Shown here: piece by piece, positions 1-8,476 of the stretch | Position numbering within the stretch: the stretch's first letter is position 1 | Layout: each line of letters opens with the position of its first letter | Assembly (NCBI RefSeq): GCF_002218065.1 | Contig: NZ_BDUB01000001.1 | Location: forward strand, 879,567-943,566 | Direction of reading: 5' to 3' | Length of the DNA: 64,000 bases | Source of the DNA: Nodularia sp. NIES-3585 | GTDB lineage: Bacteria > Cyanobacteriota > Cyanobacteriia > Cyanobacteriales > Nostocaceae | Translations under genes and position numbers: made by a program | Notes under the pieces: generated by a model | The model's database searches: none | What the model saw: the letters and a program-made list of their open reading frames with translations, nothing else | What the model was told of the DNA's origin: nothing

Positions 1-365
1 CACCTTTGGGTTTTGAAATCAGCGATCGCTACCTCAAAAGAGCCGGTTTAGATTACTGGCCTTATGTCAAGCTGCATTACCACGAATCCCTAGAAGCCTT
101 TCAAGCCACTCATCAACAACGTGGAGGTAGATGCTTAGGCTTCACCGTCAGGGGAAATTTTAATTACGCCAACTTTCAATTTCAAGATGATGATTGGTTG
201 CTGTTTGGCAGCGAAACCACAGGCTTACCATCAACAATTCTCTCAGATTGTGATGCTACACTCTATATTCCGATGGCAGAGCCTCATGTTCGCAGCTTGA
301 ATCTTTCGGTAAGTGTCTCCGTAAGCTTGTTTGAAGCCCGTCGTCAATTGGGTTATTTACTGTGA
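1..365 (+). CDS. trmL: tRNA (cytidine(34)-2'-O)-methyltransferase, C-terminal part (5' end outside window)
   Basis: The reading frame is open from base 3 and ends at the TGA at 363-365; the N-terminus lies upstream of the window. The visible part has the SpoU/TrmH (SPOUT) signature: the segment WLLFGSETTGLP, then a short run to IPM and SLNLSVSVS, which are the SAM-binding trefoil-knot motifs of TrmL. The enzyme 2'-O-methylates the wobble base of certain leucine tRNAs. The upstream residues (RAGLDYWPYV) also fit TrmL rather than TrmH. The family assignment is secure; the exact tRNA substrate is inferred from homology. Confidence 0.85.
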   Translation, partial: PLGFEISDRYLKRAGLDYWPYVKLHYHESLEAFQATHQQRGGRCLGFTVRGNFNYANFQFQDDDWLLFGSETTGLPSTILSDCDATLYIPMAEPHVRSLNLSVSVSVSLFEARRQLGYLL

Positions 366-1163
366 AATCAGCATTCTATTCAGTAAATATATTGAATTAA
401 TTGGAATATTAATCCCAGAGTATGATTTATTCCCCAAAAATACACTCTGGGTAAACACGAACTATAGTTATAACTTATACAAAAATCTGTTTTTCGGACT
501 TTTAGTAATAAATACTCATCGAAACCAGCCGCTTGATATAAGAAATTTGTATATCAAATTCGAGACCATACCGAATTTGCATGATAAATATAGATGAACT
601 TGAAGCGGCATAACGAGAAGAATAAAAATGATGGAACCTTTTCTTGTCAACTATTTGAGCTATTTTTGTTGAATAGGTAATTTCCAGGAGGACAAAAGTA
701 GTTAGAAGTTTGTACGGTTGATTTTTAGGAATGAATCAACGTACAGTCTCCTCTTGGGAAGGCGGATCAAGTAGAAAAACCTTGAAGATATCTACAACAG
801 AGGGCATAGCTTTTCCAGAAGTTGAATTCACTATAATTGCTGACAGCCGCAATAGGCTTGGTGAATATATAATAATTATTCTTCAGTCCTAGTCCGGATT
901 TCTCAGAATCAGTGAAGACAACAAACGGTCAAAAGCAAAAGTTCTATGGTGTGTAGGAGTGAAGTGGACAAGTAAGCACAGCAACTTTTTAGTTTTGCAT
1001 TCCATGTGTGAACTTGTCTAAATCAGAGAAGCAAGTTAATCTTGCGTAAGTATCTCTGGTGAAAGTGATCTTGATCTATCATTCGATGTGATCTAAATCA
1101 TAGACTAGTATCCGACTGAAAAATCGAGATCAGTTAAGCGCTAGTGATCATAGGAGGTCGTCT
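366..1163. other. Intergenic region, about 800 bp, no convincing gene
   Basis: Open frames here are short and have no recognisable protein character. The region is AT-rich and contains one imperfect hairpin at 712-744. The last 120 bases lead into the strong ribosome-binding site of the M23 peptidase gene and probably hold its promoter; no clear -10/-35 pair could be chosen. Confidence 0.5.
712..744. repeat. Imperfect inverted repeat
   Basis: GTACGGTTGATT at 712-723 pairs with AATCAACGTAC at 734-744, with one bulged G and a 10-base loop. There is no following T-run, so a terminator role is not supported. It could be a repeat remnant or an RNA structure. Confidence 0.4.
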
Positions 1164-3845
1164 TTGAAACGAGCATTGAAAAAAAGAGAAAAGGCTGTGC
1201 TGAAAAATACCCCCAGCAGTGATGATGCCCCAGTGGAACACCTAGAACACCTAAAAATTGTAGTAAGTCCCAAGGTTAACCGCCGGGTGCGGACAAAAGC
1301 CGCCATGATTGGTTTGGCTATCTCAATGGGAGCAACCAGCCTTTTGGTGACTCGACAAAGCGATCAAGCCCAAGCAGCAGCTCCTGTTGGTAGCCAAAAG
1401 GCAGCCTCAACAATTCCTGCTGCTTCTGACACTACAGTGAAATTTGCTCCCACAAAGCTGGCGACTCAAGTAGTCTTACCAGCAAGCGTGCCAGAAAACC
1501 CTGTCATCGTGGAACCAACAGCAATTTCGCAGTTACCCGGGCTTGAAGCTAAACGCCAAGTTGCGGCGAGTGGAATGTCTGTACAAGTTCCTGTTCTGAC
1601 ATCAGAATCTCATACAACAGCAGCTAACAAAACTTCCTTAAATTTACAACCCTTAGTATCACAGGGATTGTCTACAGGAATCCAGCCCCATGAGACAGTA
1701 CAAGAACTGTCCAATGCTGATAGTGTTACTGACAAACCAACTGCATACCAAACAAGCGAGCCACAAACACAGGCACTTAAAAACACAGATGCCAGTGATG
1801 AAATTAATGCTCAACTGAAAGCGCAGCAAGAATTTGCCATAAATCGCTTACAAGCAAAATCGAACCGTTTAAGAAACAGTCTGGCGGAGTTGCGGTCTGA
1901 GGAGACCCCAGTTTTATCAAAAAATGACATAGCTTTAACAGAGCCGAAAATCAGTAAAACGGCAATAGAAAAGCCATCAACTGTCAACAATGACAACGAC
2001 AAAACAGAAACTTTAGTATCGAGGTTAAAAGAAACCAGACAAACCAGTGAATCAGATCCTCAAGCCGTAACAATACCCGTACCAGCGCAAGTTGTGGCAT
2101 TTTCGGGGAACACAGGTTATGAAGTAAAACCTGGAGACACATTAGCAGCGATCGCTAGTAGATACAATATTTCAGTTTCTGAGCTAGTCAGAGCCAATAG
2201 TCTGAGCAATCCAGACCAACTCAAAATTAGCCAAAGACTGATTATTCCTGTTAATCAGGTGAACCGCTCTAGAACTATTCAGATCCCAGTTGTAGTTAAC
2301 TCTAATAGCGCCTATTCCAGTAGTGCGCCTCAGCTAGCCAATTACACTGTAAACACTGCTAGTAATCGCCCCAATCTACCTGTTACTTCATCATCTGCAA
2401 ATAACAACAGTGTGGCTATCCCCACACTAGCAAATGCAAATAACCAAATACAGGTAAATACTGTAATCGCCACAGACGCAGAATCTACTAGTCCTAATGC
2501 TCAAGGACTAGGTGGTGATACACCAGTACCAACAATTTTTGCCGAAATGCAGCAGGCTCGACAATCAGATCAGCCAGCGGCAAGCACAAAAGATAATCAA
2601 GGTTTGCGCGTCTTACGTGCGGACATTGAGAGATTACGGGACAGACACAGCAACCAACAGTCTGGGAATACAACCAGGCTATCCACTACTGAAAGTGAGA
2701 GAGCTGCCGTGCCGATTCCCGTTGCTCAAACCAGCAGCCTACAGACTGAAATCCAGAAATTGCAGGAGAAATACCGCAGCCAAGAGTCTGGAAATGCCAC
2801 CAGTTCAGCCGCTACGGAACGTGAGCCAGCTGGCGTACCACCTCTTTTCGCCCAAACCAGCAGCCCAGAAGCGGAAATCCAGAGATTACGCGAGCAATAC
2901 CGCAACCAACAGTCTGGGAATGCAATCAGGCCCGTCGTGATTGAACGTCAGCAAGCGACCGTGCCAACTCCCGTAGCTCAGACCAAAAGCCCAGAAGCAG
3001 AAATCCAGAAATTACGTGAGCAATATCGCCAGCAACAGTCCGGGAATGCAACCACGCCAACCGCAACTGAACGTGAGCAAGCTCCCATAGCGATTCCTGT
3101 TATTCCAGCGAATAATGCCGCGACGGCTCGACGAGCTGCTTCAGGACGAAATAATGCATCGATTCCCATTCATGTTCCCAGCCTGAATGTACCTGGTTAT
3201 GGCAGTCAATCTGCTAACTCCCAAATCCGCAGTCGTCGTCCCAACGAAGCAATCAATCCAGAGTTCTCCTCTAGTCTGAATGCATCTAGTAGAAGAACAG
3301 TAACATCTCCTAGAGGTGCTGATATCTCAGATACCCTCGGAAACTTGCGCGGAAGCAGTGTAACTCCACAATTCCGGCCACAGTTACCACCTTTGGCAGC
3401 AGTGGAACAATACTTACCAAAACCAATTGACGCAACTACACCTCCCCCTTCAACCGCTTCAACAACCTATATGTGGCCGGCAAAAGGTGTACTTACCTCC
3501 GGCTATGGTAGACGCTGGGGAAGAATGCACAGGGGTATTGACATTGCTAACGCCACTGGCACGCCAATTTACGCAGCTGCTGACGGTGTGGTGGCAAAAT
3601 CTGGCTGGAACAGAGGTGGTTTCGGCATCCTCGTGGAGATTCGCCACCCAGATGGCACTATGACTCGCTATGCTCACAATAGCCGAACTTTGGTGCGAGC
3701 AGGTCAACAGGTGACCCAAGGGCAACAAATTGCTAACATGGGCAGCACTGGTTTCAGTACTGGGCCACACACTCACTTTGAAATCCACCCCGCAGGTAAG
3801 GGAGCAATCGATCCTATTGCCTTCTTACCAAAGGAACGTCTGTAA
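1164..3845 (+). CDS. LysM and M23 (LytM) domain peptidoglycan hydrolase, 893 aa
   Basis: Probable cell-wall endopeptidase. The start is TTG at 1164, chosen because a full AGGAGG lies at 1152-1157. A cytoplasmic basic stretch is followed by one hydrophobic segment (about residues 46-64, ending AQAAAP), so the protein is exported or membrane-anchored. A LysM peptidoglycan-binding domain lies at about 319-363 (PGDTLAAIASRYNIS). A low-complexity Q/S/T-rich spacer contains four 42-residue repeats (about 486-653). The C-terminal M23 domain has HRGID (H789, D793) and HTH (869-871), the zinc ligands, so it should be catalytically competent. Such proteins cut or regulate cutting of peptide cross-links; in filamentous cyanobacteria related proteins act at septa. 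The septal role is inference. Confidence 0.9.
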   Translation: MKRALKKREKAVLKNTPSSDDAPVEHLEHLKIVVSPKVNRRVRTKAAMIGLAISMGATSLLVTRQSDQAQAAAPVGSQKAASTIPAASDTTVKFAPTKLATQVVLPASVPENPVIVEPTAISQLPGLEAKRQVAASGMSVQVPVLTSESHTTAANKTSLNLQPLVSQGLSTGIQPHETVQELSNADSVTDKPTAYQTSEPQTQALKNTDASDEINAQLKAQQEFAINRLQAKSNRLRNSLAELRSEETPVLSKNDIALTEPKISKTAIEKPSTVNNDNDKTETLVSRLKETRQTSESDPQAVTIPVPAQVVAFSGNTGYEVKPGDTLAAIASRYNISVSELVRANSLSNPDQLKISQRLIIPVNQVNRSRTIQIPVVVNSNSAYSSSAPQLANYTVNTASNRPNLPVTSSSANNNSVAIPTLANANNQIQVNTVIATDAESTSPNAQGLGGDTPVPTIFAEMQQARQSDQPAASTKDNQGLRVLRADIERLRDRHSNQQSGNTTRLSTTESERAAVPIPVAQTSSLQTEIQKLQEKYRSQESGNATSSAATEREPAGVPPLFAQTSSPEAEIQRLREQYRNQQSGNAIRPVVIERQQATVPTPVAQTKSPEAEIQKLREQYRQQQSGNATTPTATEREQAPIAIPVIPANNAATARRAASGRNNASIPIHVPSLNVPGYGSQSANSQIRSRRPNEAINPEFSSSLNASSRRTVTSPRGADISDTLGNLRGSSVTPQFRPQLPPLAAVEQYLPKPIDATTPPPSTASTTYMWPAKGVLTSGYGRRWGRMHRGIDIANATGTPIYAAADGVVAKSGWNRGGFGILVEIRHPDGTMTRYAHNSRTLVRAGQQVTQGQQIANMGSTGFSTGPHTHFEIHPAGKGAIDPIAFLPKERL
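2619..3122 (+). repeat. Four in-frame 126-bp tandem repeats inside the M23 gene
   Basis: Copies start at 2619, 2745, 2871 and 2997, exactly 126 bp apart. Each encodes a 42-residue unit with a charged heptad-like core (EIQKLREQYRNQQSGNA) followed by a variable T/P-rich linker. The core looks like a short coiled coil. Later copies are more alike than the first, as expected from stepwise duplication. Confidence 0.85.
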
Positions 3846-3930
3846 TTCCTGACCTACCTACGTTGAACTCAATTATTATCTTATTTGTTGAGGGAGCTAA
3901 ACTCCCTCTTTTGCTTTCTATACTCAACAC

Positions 3931-4371
3931 TCAGTAATTTTTGCTATCTGTTTCTGCCTTTTGCCAAAACTGGTTTAAAATTTCCCCTGGCTGACGATCC
4001 CAAGTATCGATATGCTCGTAGATTAAAGTGTCTTGGTTAAGTTTATATGTGGAATAGCCATTGAAAAATAGCTGGGCTTTCCAGGGAACACGCAAAACTC
4101 CGCGAACTGTCCATGTGGCTAAAATAGTATCCTTTGCTGGCTGTGATATTTCATGCAAGTCAAAGTAAATTTGCGTAAAAAATAGCCGGGCGTGAAATCG
4201 CAATGTCCAAAATATAATGCGATAGTTGAATTTCCATTTAAATTTGTTTACAGGGTCTTGAAAGTAGATATCCTGCGTATAAATATCATAAGAAATATCT
4301 TTTTCAAAAAGTGTTGGTAAATCCTTTTGAAGCGTCTTAATTACTTGTTCAATCTGCAATTGAGATTCCAC
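3931..4371 (-). CDS. DUF2358 family protein, 146 aa
   Basis: A conserved small protein of cyanobacteria and plastid-bearing plants with an NTF2/SnoaL-like look. Features are KDISYDIYTQDIYFQDPVNKF near residue 22, a middle FNYRIIFWTLRFHARLFF, and a C-terminal YEHIDTWDRQPGE. The start is GTG (complement of 4369-4371). It is convergent with the M23 gene upstream. Biochemical function is unknown; the family assignment rests on these motifs and the length. No signal peptide is seen. Confidence 0.75.
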   Translation of the reverse strand: MESQLQIEQVIKTLQKDLPTLFEKDISYDIYTQDIYFQDPVNKFKWKFNYRIIFWTLRFHARLFFTQIYFDLHEISQPAKDTILATWTVRGVLRVPWKAQLFFNGYSTYKLNQDTLIYEHIDTWDRQPGEILNQFWQKAETDSKNY

Positions 4372-4491
4372 GCGTCTTATTCCTTGATAAAAAATTATTT
4401 AACACAAAACTATCCCTGAACGGATACCTGGGTGAGAAAAATCATACATAATTTTTCATACACACAGTTTCTACCAGGAAAATACAAAATT

Positions 4492-5355
4492 ATGTCTGTA
4501 ATACAGAATGATTGGAAACATGAATATATCATCACCAATGGCGTGAAACTGCATTACGTCACCCAAGGATCAGGGACATTAATGCTGATGTTACATGGGT
4601 TTCCTGAGTTTTGGTATTCTTGGCGGCATCAAATTCCAGAATTTGCCCAAGATTTTCAAGTTGTCGCCCTTGATTTACGTGGCTACAACGATAGCGATAA
4701 ACCCAAAGACCAATCAGCTTATGTGATGGATGAATTGGTCAAAGACGTGGAGGGAGTAATTCACGGATTAGGATATGACCAGTGTATCTTAGTTGGACAT
4801 GATTGGGGTGGTGCGATCGCTTGGTATTTTGCCTATGCTCACCCCGAAATGGTAGAGCAATTAATTATCCTCAACTTACCTCACCCTGCCAAATTTACTC
4901 AAGGCTTACGCACTTATCAACAGTTGTTACGCAGTTGGTATATATTCTTATTTCAGCTACCTTGGCTACCTGAATTACTCCTACAGTTGTCAGACTATGA
5001 AGCAATTGAAAGGGCTATTCAAGGTACAGCATTTAATAAAAGCGCTTTCACTCCAGCAGATATTGATGCTTATAAAAACGCTGCTGCAAAACGTGGTGCT
5101 ACCACAGCCATGTTGAACTATTATCGTAATATTTTTGCCGGCATATTCAGCCAGAAACATTGGGGAATTTTGGCTGTACCTACACTGATGATTTGGGGCG
5201 AAAACGATACTGCACTGGGAAAAGAACTTACCTATGACACCGCCGCCTATGTCAATGACTTCCAAATTAAGTATATTCCCCATTGCGGTCATTGGGTACA
5301 GCAAGAAAAACCTGATTTAGTTAATCAGTATATGCGGGATTTTCTAGTGCTTTAA
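4492..5355 (+). CDS. Alpha/beta hydrolase, epoxide hydrolase-like, 287 aa
   Basis: The start at the ATG at 4492 (MSVIQNDWKH) is preferred over an upstream in-frame codon because it follows an AGGAA-type ribosome site and gives the family's usual N-terminus. HGFPE at 35-39 forms the oxyanion hole, and GHDWGG places aspartate 104 as nucleophile, which distinguishes epoxide hydrolases and dehalogenases from serine esterases. GENDT near the C-terminus supplies the acid and CGHW the base histidine. A lid region with conserved tyrosines lies between. It should open epoxides to diols; the physiological substrate is unknown. It stands alone. Confidence 0.85.
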   Translation: MSVIQNDWKHEYIITNGVKLHYVTQGSGTLMLMLHGFPEFWYSWRHQIPEFAQDFQVVALDLRGYNDSDKPKDQSAYVMDELVKDVEGVIHGLGYDQCILVGHDWGGAIAWYFAYAHPEMVEQLIILNLPHPAKFTQGLRTYQQLLRSWYIFLFQLPWLPELLLQLSDYEAIERAIQGTAFNKSAFTPADIDAYKNAAAKRGATTAMLNYYRNIFAGIFSQKHWGILAVPTLMIWGENDTALGKELTYDTAAYVNDFQIKYIPHCGHWVQQEKPDLVNQYMRDFLVL

Positions 5356-5667
5356 ACGACTGCATATTTTTATAGAGAGTGCCATTTTGGATTAGAAAAA
5401 TACTAATTAATTTGTCATGTTCAACTATGCAAAGTGGCACAAGCTCTTTAGAATATTTAACATTTGTTTAATGGTACGAATCTGGCATATTTGGTTAGTC
5501 AGTAATAGCCCAAAACTATAGTCAATCATACTTTGAGCATCACCAAACCATTGGTCACAGACCACAATTAACTTGTGTGTTCCAACAACAACTTTCAGCA
5601 ATTTAGTGAGATAATAAAATCGTGAGGAAAAGAACGGATGTAGTTTAATGACGAAGGGGAAAATCAT
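5356..5667. other. Intergenic region, 312 bp, upstream of pentapeptide gene
   Basis: It contains the ribosome site GAAGGGG just before the ATG at 5668. An 80-codon open frame runs on the minus strand (5425-5667), but it lacks a recognisable domain and its start touches the ATG of the next gene, so it is not called. Confidence 0.4.
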
Positions 5668-6126
5668 ATGAAACTCCAGCTATTAGCGGCTCTAGCCTTA
5701 GCGACTCCCCTAATTCTTAGTAGTACAGTTGACGCTGGTAATTCGCAGGACTTACAAAAGCTAGATATGACAAGAGCGTGTGTCCAGTGCGATTTATCAG
5801 GAGTTAACCTCAGAGGCGCTCATTTAATTGGTGCTGACTTACGAGGGGCAAATCTCTCTGGAGCTAACCTCGAAGGAGTGAATCTCGAAGGAGCAGATTT
5901 AACTAATGCGAATTTGAAAGGTGCAAACTTAACTTCAGCTATGCTGACTAACGTTAATTTTAAGGATGCTAATCTCAACGGAGCAAATCTGACTCGCGCT
6001 CAAATTTACGACTCTAATGTATATGGAGCCTCAATGGATCAGATGATCATTACTGATGCCCAAATCTATCACACCGGAATCGGTATTGGTGGAGATGCAG
6101 CAGATATGTTTCCCGATTGGGATTAA
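5668..6126 (+). CDS. Exported pentapeptide-repeat protein, 152 aa
   Basis: An N-terminal signal peptide (residues 1-23, LLAALALATPLIL) is followed by a cysteine pair in RACVQCDLSG and about 15 tandem A(D/N)LXX pentapeptides (residues 40-115), which should form a short right-handed beta-helix. The tail DAADMFPDWD is acidic. The RACxxCDLSG entry is typical of cyanobacterial periplasmic or lumenal pentapeptide proteins; the two cysteines could form a disulfide. The ATG at 5668 has a good ribosome site. Function is unknown; protein-protein contact or a lumenal structural role is inference. Confidence 0.85.
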   Translation: MKLQLLAALALATPLILSSTVDAGNSQDLQKLDMTRACVQCDLSGVNLRGAHLIGADLRGANLSGANLEGVNLEGADLTNANLKGANLTSAMLTNVNFKDANLNGANLTRAQIYDSNVYGASMDQMIITDAQIYHTGIGIGGDAADMFPDWD

Positions 6127-6166
6127 TACTCAAGTAGAGTAACCTACCTTTGCCAACAGCATAAAT

Positions 6167-6230
6167 GGTGGGTTACGGCGCAACTCTAGCATATCTGCTT
6201 GCTCATCTTATCTTGTGCGCCTAACCCACC
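6167..6230. repeat. Dispersed palindromic repeat
   Basis: GGTGGGTTACGGCG at 6167-6180 pairs with GCGCCTAACCCACC near 6217-6230, followed by CTAC. The motif family (G-rich arm, C-rich arm ending CCTAC) recurs at 13112, 21039 and 21144 in this window. Confidence 0.7.
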
Positions 6231-6879
6231 CTACAAATTGGACACTTTTTTGATTTTTCAGTCCCTGATGCAAAAATTTAGACAAATTAATAATCCCACG
6301 AAAATATCATAAATTAGTCACGAAGTTAAGTATATTGGAATACATAAAAACTTTTATGACAGATTAATATTAATTATTCAGTGAGTTAATTGACGAACAC
6401 GGCTTAAGATAGCTTTAATATCAGATAAAATTGGCGTTTAAGCTTGTATAAATGTGAGGTAGTCTAATTTTGGCATTTTTTGTGCTTGAATGAGTACGAT
6501 GGTCAGAACCCCGCTCTCAAAATACGGGGCAATGGGCGGAACGCAGGCTACGCCAACGTGCCTCACCTTTAGATACCTGACCTGAAACGGTATGGGATAA
6601 TCACAACCTGATGATTCTGTGTTGATTCACAAAATCCACAACTCAGAAGGCTGATTTTAAGATATCTCGCCGCTTTCTGACTTCTCTCCTCATCCTGACT
6701 GTCTACCTTGTAGTTGATGCAGTAGAGCTGATGAGGCAATTATGGTTATAGGACACTAAAACCTTTTGTGGATCAAACCGAGTTGTACTGATGCCCTCGT
6801 GCATTGCCTAATCAACAGCCTTTTGGTTGTAATTGTCACAGATTAGATAAACTCAACTGTTAAATTTATAGGAGTGAAA
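6231..6879. other. Intergenic region, about 650 bp
   Basis: No gene is supported. It includes a common Nostoc-type short repeat around 6536-6562 (AACGCAGGCTACGCCAACG). The last part carries the leader of the CURT1-like gene; the length suggests a long 5' UTR or a distant promoter, but no site is clear. Confidence 0.4.
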
Positions 6880-7317
6880 ATGCAAGAACCGGAATTCACA
6901 GAAACCAAATCTAAAGAGGCCGCAGTGCCAAATATCAATAACCAAACAGGAACCATTACTAAACTCCAGCCTCCTGTGCAGTCTCAAGAGCAATGGCAAC
7001 AATACGGCGAACAAATTTCTGGTTTTTTAGCAACACTGCCCGAATACCTGGGAAGCTTCTTTAACCAATATAAGCAGCCCCTGGTTAGTGTTGGTTTAAT
7101 TGTCGCCGCAATTGTTTCGGTTAAGGTACTCTTGGCAGTATTAGACTCTTTGAATGATGTTCCTTTAGTCGCACCAACCTTTGAATTGATTGGTATTGGC
7201 TACTCGGCTTGGTTTGTTTACCGCTATTTGCTCAAAGCCTCGACCCGGAAAGAGCTAACTAGTGAAATCACTACTCTGAAATCGCAAGTTGTCGGTAAAA
7301 ATAATCCAGAAGCTTAA
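6880..7317 (+). CDS. CAAD/CURT1-like thylakoid membrane protein, 145 aa
   Basis: The ATG at 6880 is chosen because AGGAG (6870-6874) sits five bases before it; the GTG at 6874 overlaps that site. A polar N-terminus (about 55 residues) with an amphipathic stretch (YGEQISGFLATLPEYLGSFF) is followed by two closely spaced membrane helices (about 65-87 and 95-115) joined by NDVPLVAPTFELIGIGYS, then a basic C-terminal helix. This is the CAAD domain, found fused to some cyanobacterial aminoacyl-tRNA synthetases and alone as CurT/CURT1, which bends thylakoid membranes. The free-standing form here suggests a membrane-curvature role. Confidence 0.85.
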   Translation: MQEPEFTETKSKEAAVPNINNQTGTITKLQPPVQSQEQWQQYGEQISGFLATLPEYLGSFFNQYKQPLVSVGLIVAAIVSVKVLLAVLDSLNDVPLVAPTFELIGIGYSAWFVYRYLLKASTRKELTSEITTLKSQVVGKNNPEA

Positions 7318-7403
7318 TATCTTCTTTGTCGCTATCCCCTGCTGTACTAGGGTAGCAATTCTCTAAATGTAGCCATTGACAAAAACTACAATTCATGCAT
7401 ATT

Positions 7404-7428
7404 AAGGCGCTCTTTGAGCGTCTTTTTT
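7404..7428 (+). terminator. Rho-independent terminator after CURT1-like gene
   Basis: AGGCGCTC (7404-7411), a TTT loop and GAGCGTCT (7415-7422) form an 8-bp stem with one G-T pair, followed directly by seven T residues. Confidence 0.85.
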
Positions 7429-7563
7429 TATAAGTGATCAATTCAGGCGATCGCTCTCTCGCTTTTTTGTGCTTCAGTCATATACAAGGTTTTGAGATAT
7501 CAACACAGTCCTAACCGATATGACTATGGCTATATATTGCGATCGCCTTGCTGCTGTGAGCTA

Positions 7564-7598
7564 ACTGGCTCAGGGACTTGTAGAATATAGGCGATCGC
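7564..7598. repeat. Left copy of 35-bp direct repeat flanking parDE
   Basis: The 35 bases here match those at 8313-8347 with one mismatch. Each copy begins ACTGGCTCAGG and ends in a HIP1 GCGATCGC. Together they bracket the toxin-antitoxin pair. Confidence 0.85.
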
Positions 7599-7607
7599 TG
7601 ACCAATG

Positions 7608-7925
7608 TCATTCCTGTTTTAAAATTCTCTCTATATCTTGCCCAGCGTAGAGAATACGTATAATTTCAATACTCTCATCTAGCTCAAAATAAAAAATTAG
7701 ATACCTTTTAAATCCTTTAACAGCCCATTTACGTAAACCTTGTAAACGAAGGTTCTCTAGAGGATAACGACTACCCATTCCAGGCATTTTTGCTAACTGT
7801 GCAAAAGTTTCTCTAACAGAGTCAAAGAACAAAAGAGCAGTATCGGGGTTTTGTTGAGCAATGTAATTAAAATACTCATCAATATCTAGACTGGCTTTGG
7901 GTGTAATGACTATCCGTTTTGTCAT
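7608..7925 (-). CDS. parE: ParE/RelE-superfamily toxin, 105 aa
   Basis: The sequence has the small ParE fold: an N-terminal strand (RIVITPKASLDI), a helical hairpin with DEYFNYIAQQNPDTA, then PGMGSRYP, a basic loop and the C-terminal strands YLIFYF and IIRILYAGQDIERIL. ParE toxins usually poison DNA gyrase, while RelE-like relatives cut mRNA at ribosomes; the ending resembles ParE. The start ATG overlaps the antitoxin stop by one base (TAATG), a tight translational coupling with the antitoxin first, as normal for parDE. Confidence 0.88.
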   Translation of the reverse strand: MTKRIVITPKASLDIDEYFNYIAQQNPDTALLFFDSVRETFAQLAKMPGMGSRYPLENLRLQGLRKWAVKGFKRYLIFYFELDESIEIIRILYAGQDIERILKQE

Positions 7926-8179
7926 TATTTTTCTTCATGCAGCCGATTCATGAGGTTTGTGCGTTTTTGCTGCCACCATTGATCATTAACTTCTATTGCT
8001 TCTCCACTTTCAAGTCCTGCAATTAAAAGCTCTTCTATATGTTCTTGTGTTTTGCGTTTTTGGTCTTGAGTGATTAAGTCTTGCAGGTATTCGCTAACTG
8101 AACCGTAGTCACCTTGAGCCACCTGTTCCTCAACAAAGGCTTTCATCGATTCAGGTAAGGAAATATTAATGCTGCTCAT
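7925..8179 (-). CDS. parD: ParD-like antitoxin, 84 aa
   Basis: The start at MSSINISLPESMK (complement of 8177-8179) gives the usual ParD length; longer in-frame extensions to 8356 run through repeat DNA and are rejected. The N-terminal ribbon-helix-helix (INISLPESMKAFVEEQVAQG, then YGSVSEYLQDLI) binds the operator. The C-terminal acidic tail (SGEAIEVNDQWWQQKRTNLM) should wrap the toxin. It is expected to repress its own operon. Confidence 0.88.
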   Translation of the reverse strand: MSSINISLPESMKAFVEEQVAQGDYGSVSEYLQDLITQDQKRKTQEHIEELLIAGLESGEAIEVNDQWWQQKRTNLMNRLHEEK

Positions 8180-8312
8180 AGCCTTGGTAGTTCGATTGAA
8201 CTGTTTTTTCCATGTTATCAAGGTTTTCCGGCGTTGTCTTGGAGAAATTATGGCGCGATCGCATTCTTGATTGATGACAGGCGATCGCCTCCGGCGGGGC
8301 TTTGCCCATCGC

Positions 8313-8347
8313 ACTGGCTCAGGAACTTGTAGAATATAGGCGATCGC
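8313..8347. repeat. Right copy of 35-bp direct repeat flanking parDE
   Basis: It matches 7564-7598 except for A in place of G at the twelfth base. The nearby bases 8274-8311 also contain HIP1 palindromes and a GGCGGGG/CCC stem, so this side is repeat-rich. Confidence 0.85.
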
Positions 8348-8476
8348 CAGATCCAATCCTTTAATTACGAATTATTTTCTTAGCGAATTGCCAAAGTAAA
8401 TAAAACGGTAAAGTTACAATACCCAGTAAGATTTGTAGAAACTGATTGAGCCGTCGTTTCCAAATAGCAATGGGAA

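Noticed and set aside
331-597. 88-codon plus-strand frame after trmL
   Set aside because: No ribosome site, overlaps trmL, composition of AT-rich noncoding DNA and no domain.
2619-3122. CRISPR-like periodic repeats
   Set aside because: The period is exactly 126 bp, in frame with the peptidase gene, and the spacers are coding.
5425-5667. 80-codon minus-strand frame
   Set aside because: It would start back to back with the pentapeptide gene ATG and lacks any recognisable feature; the region is better read as promoter DNA.
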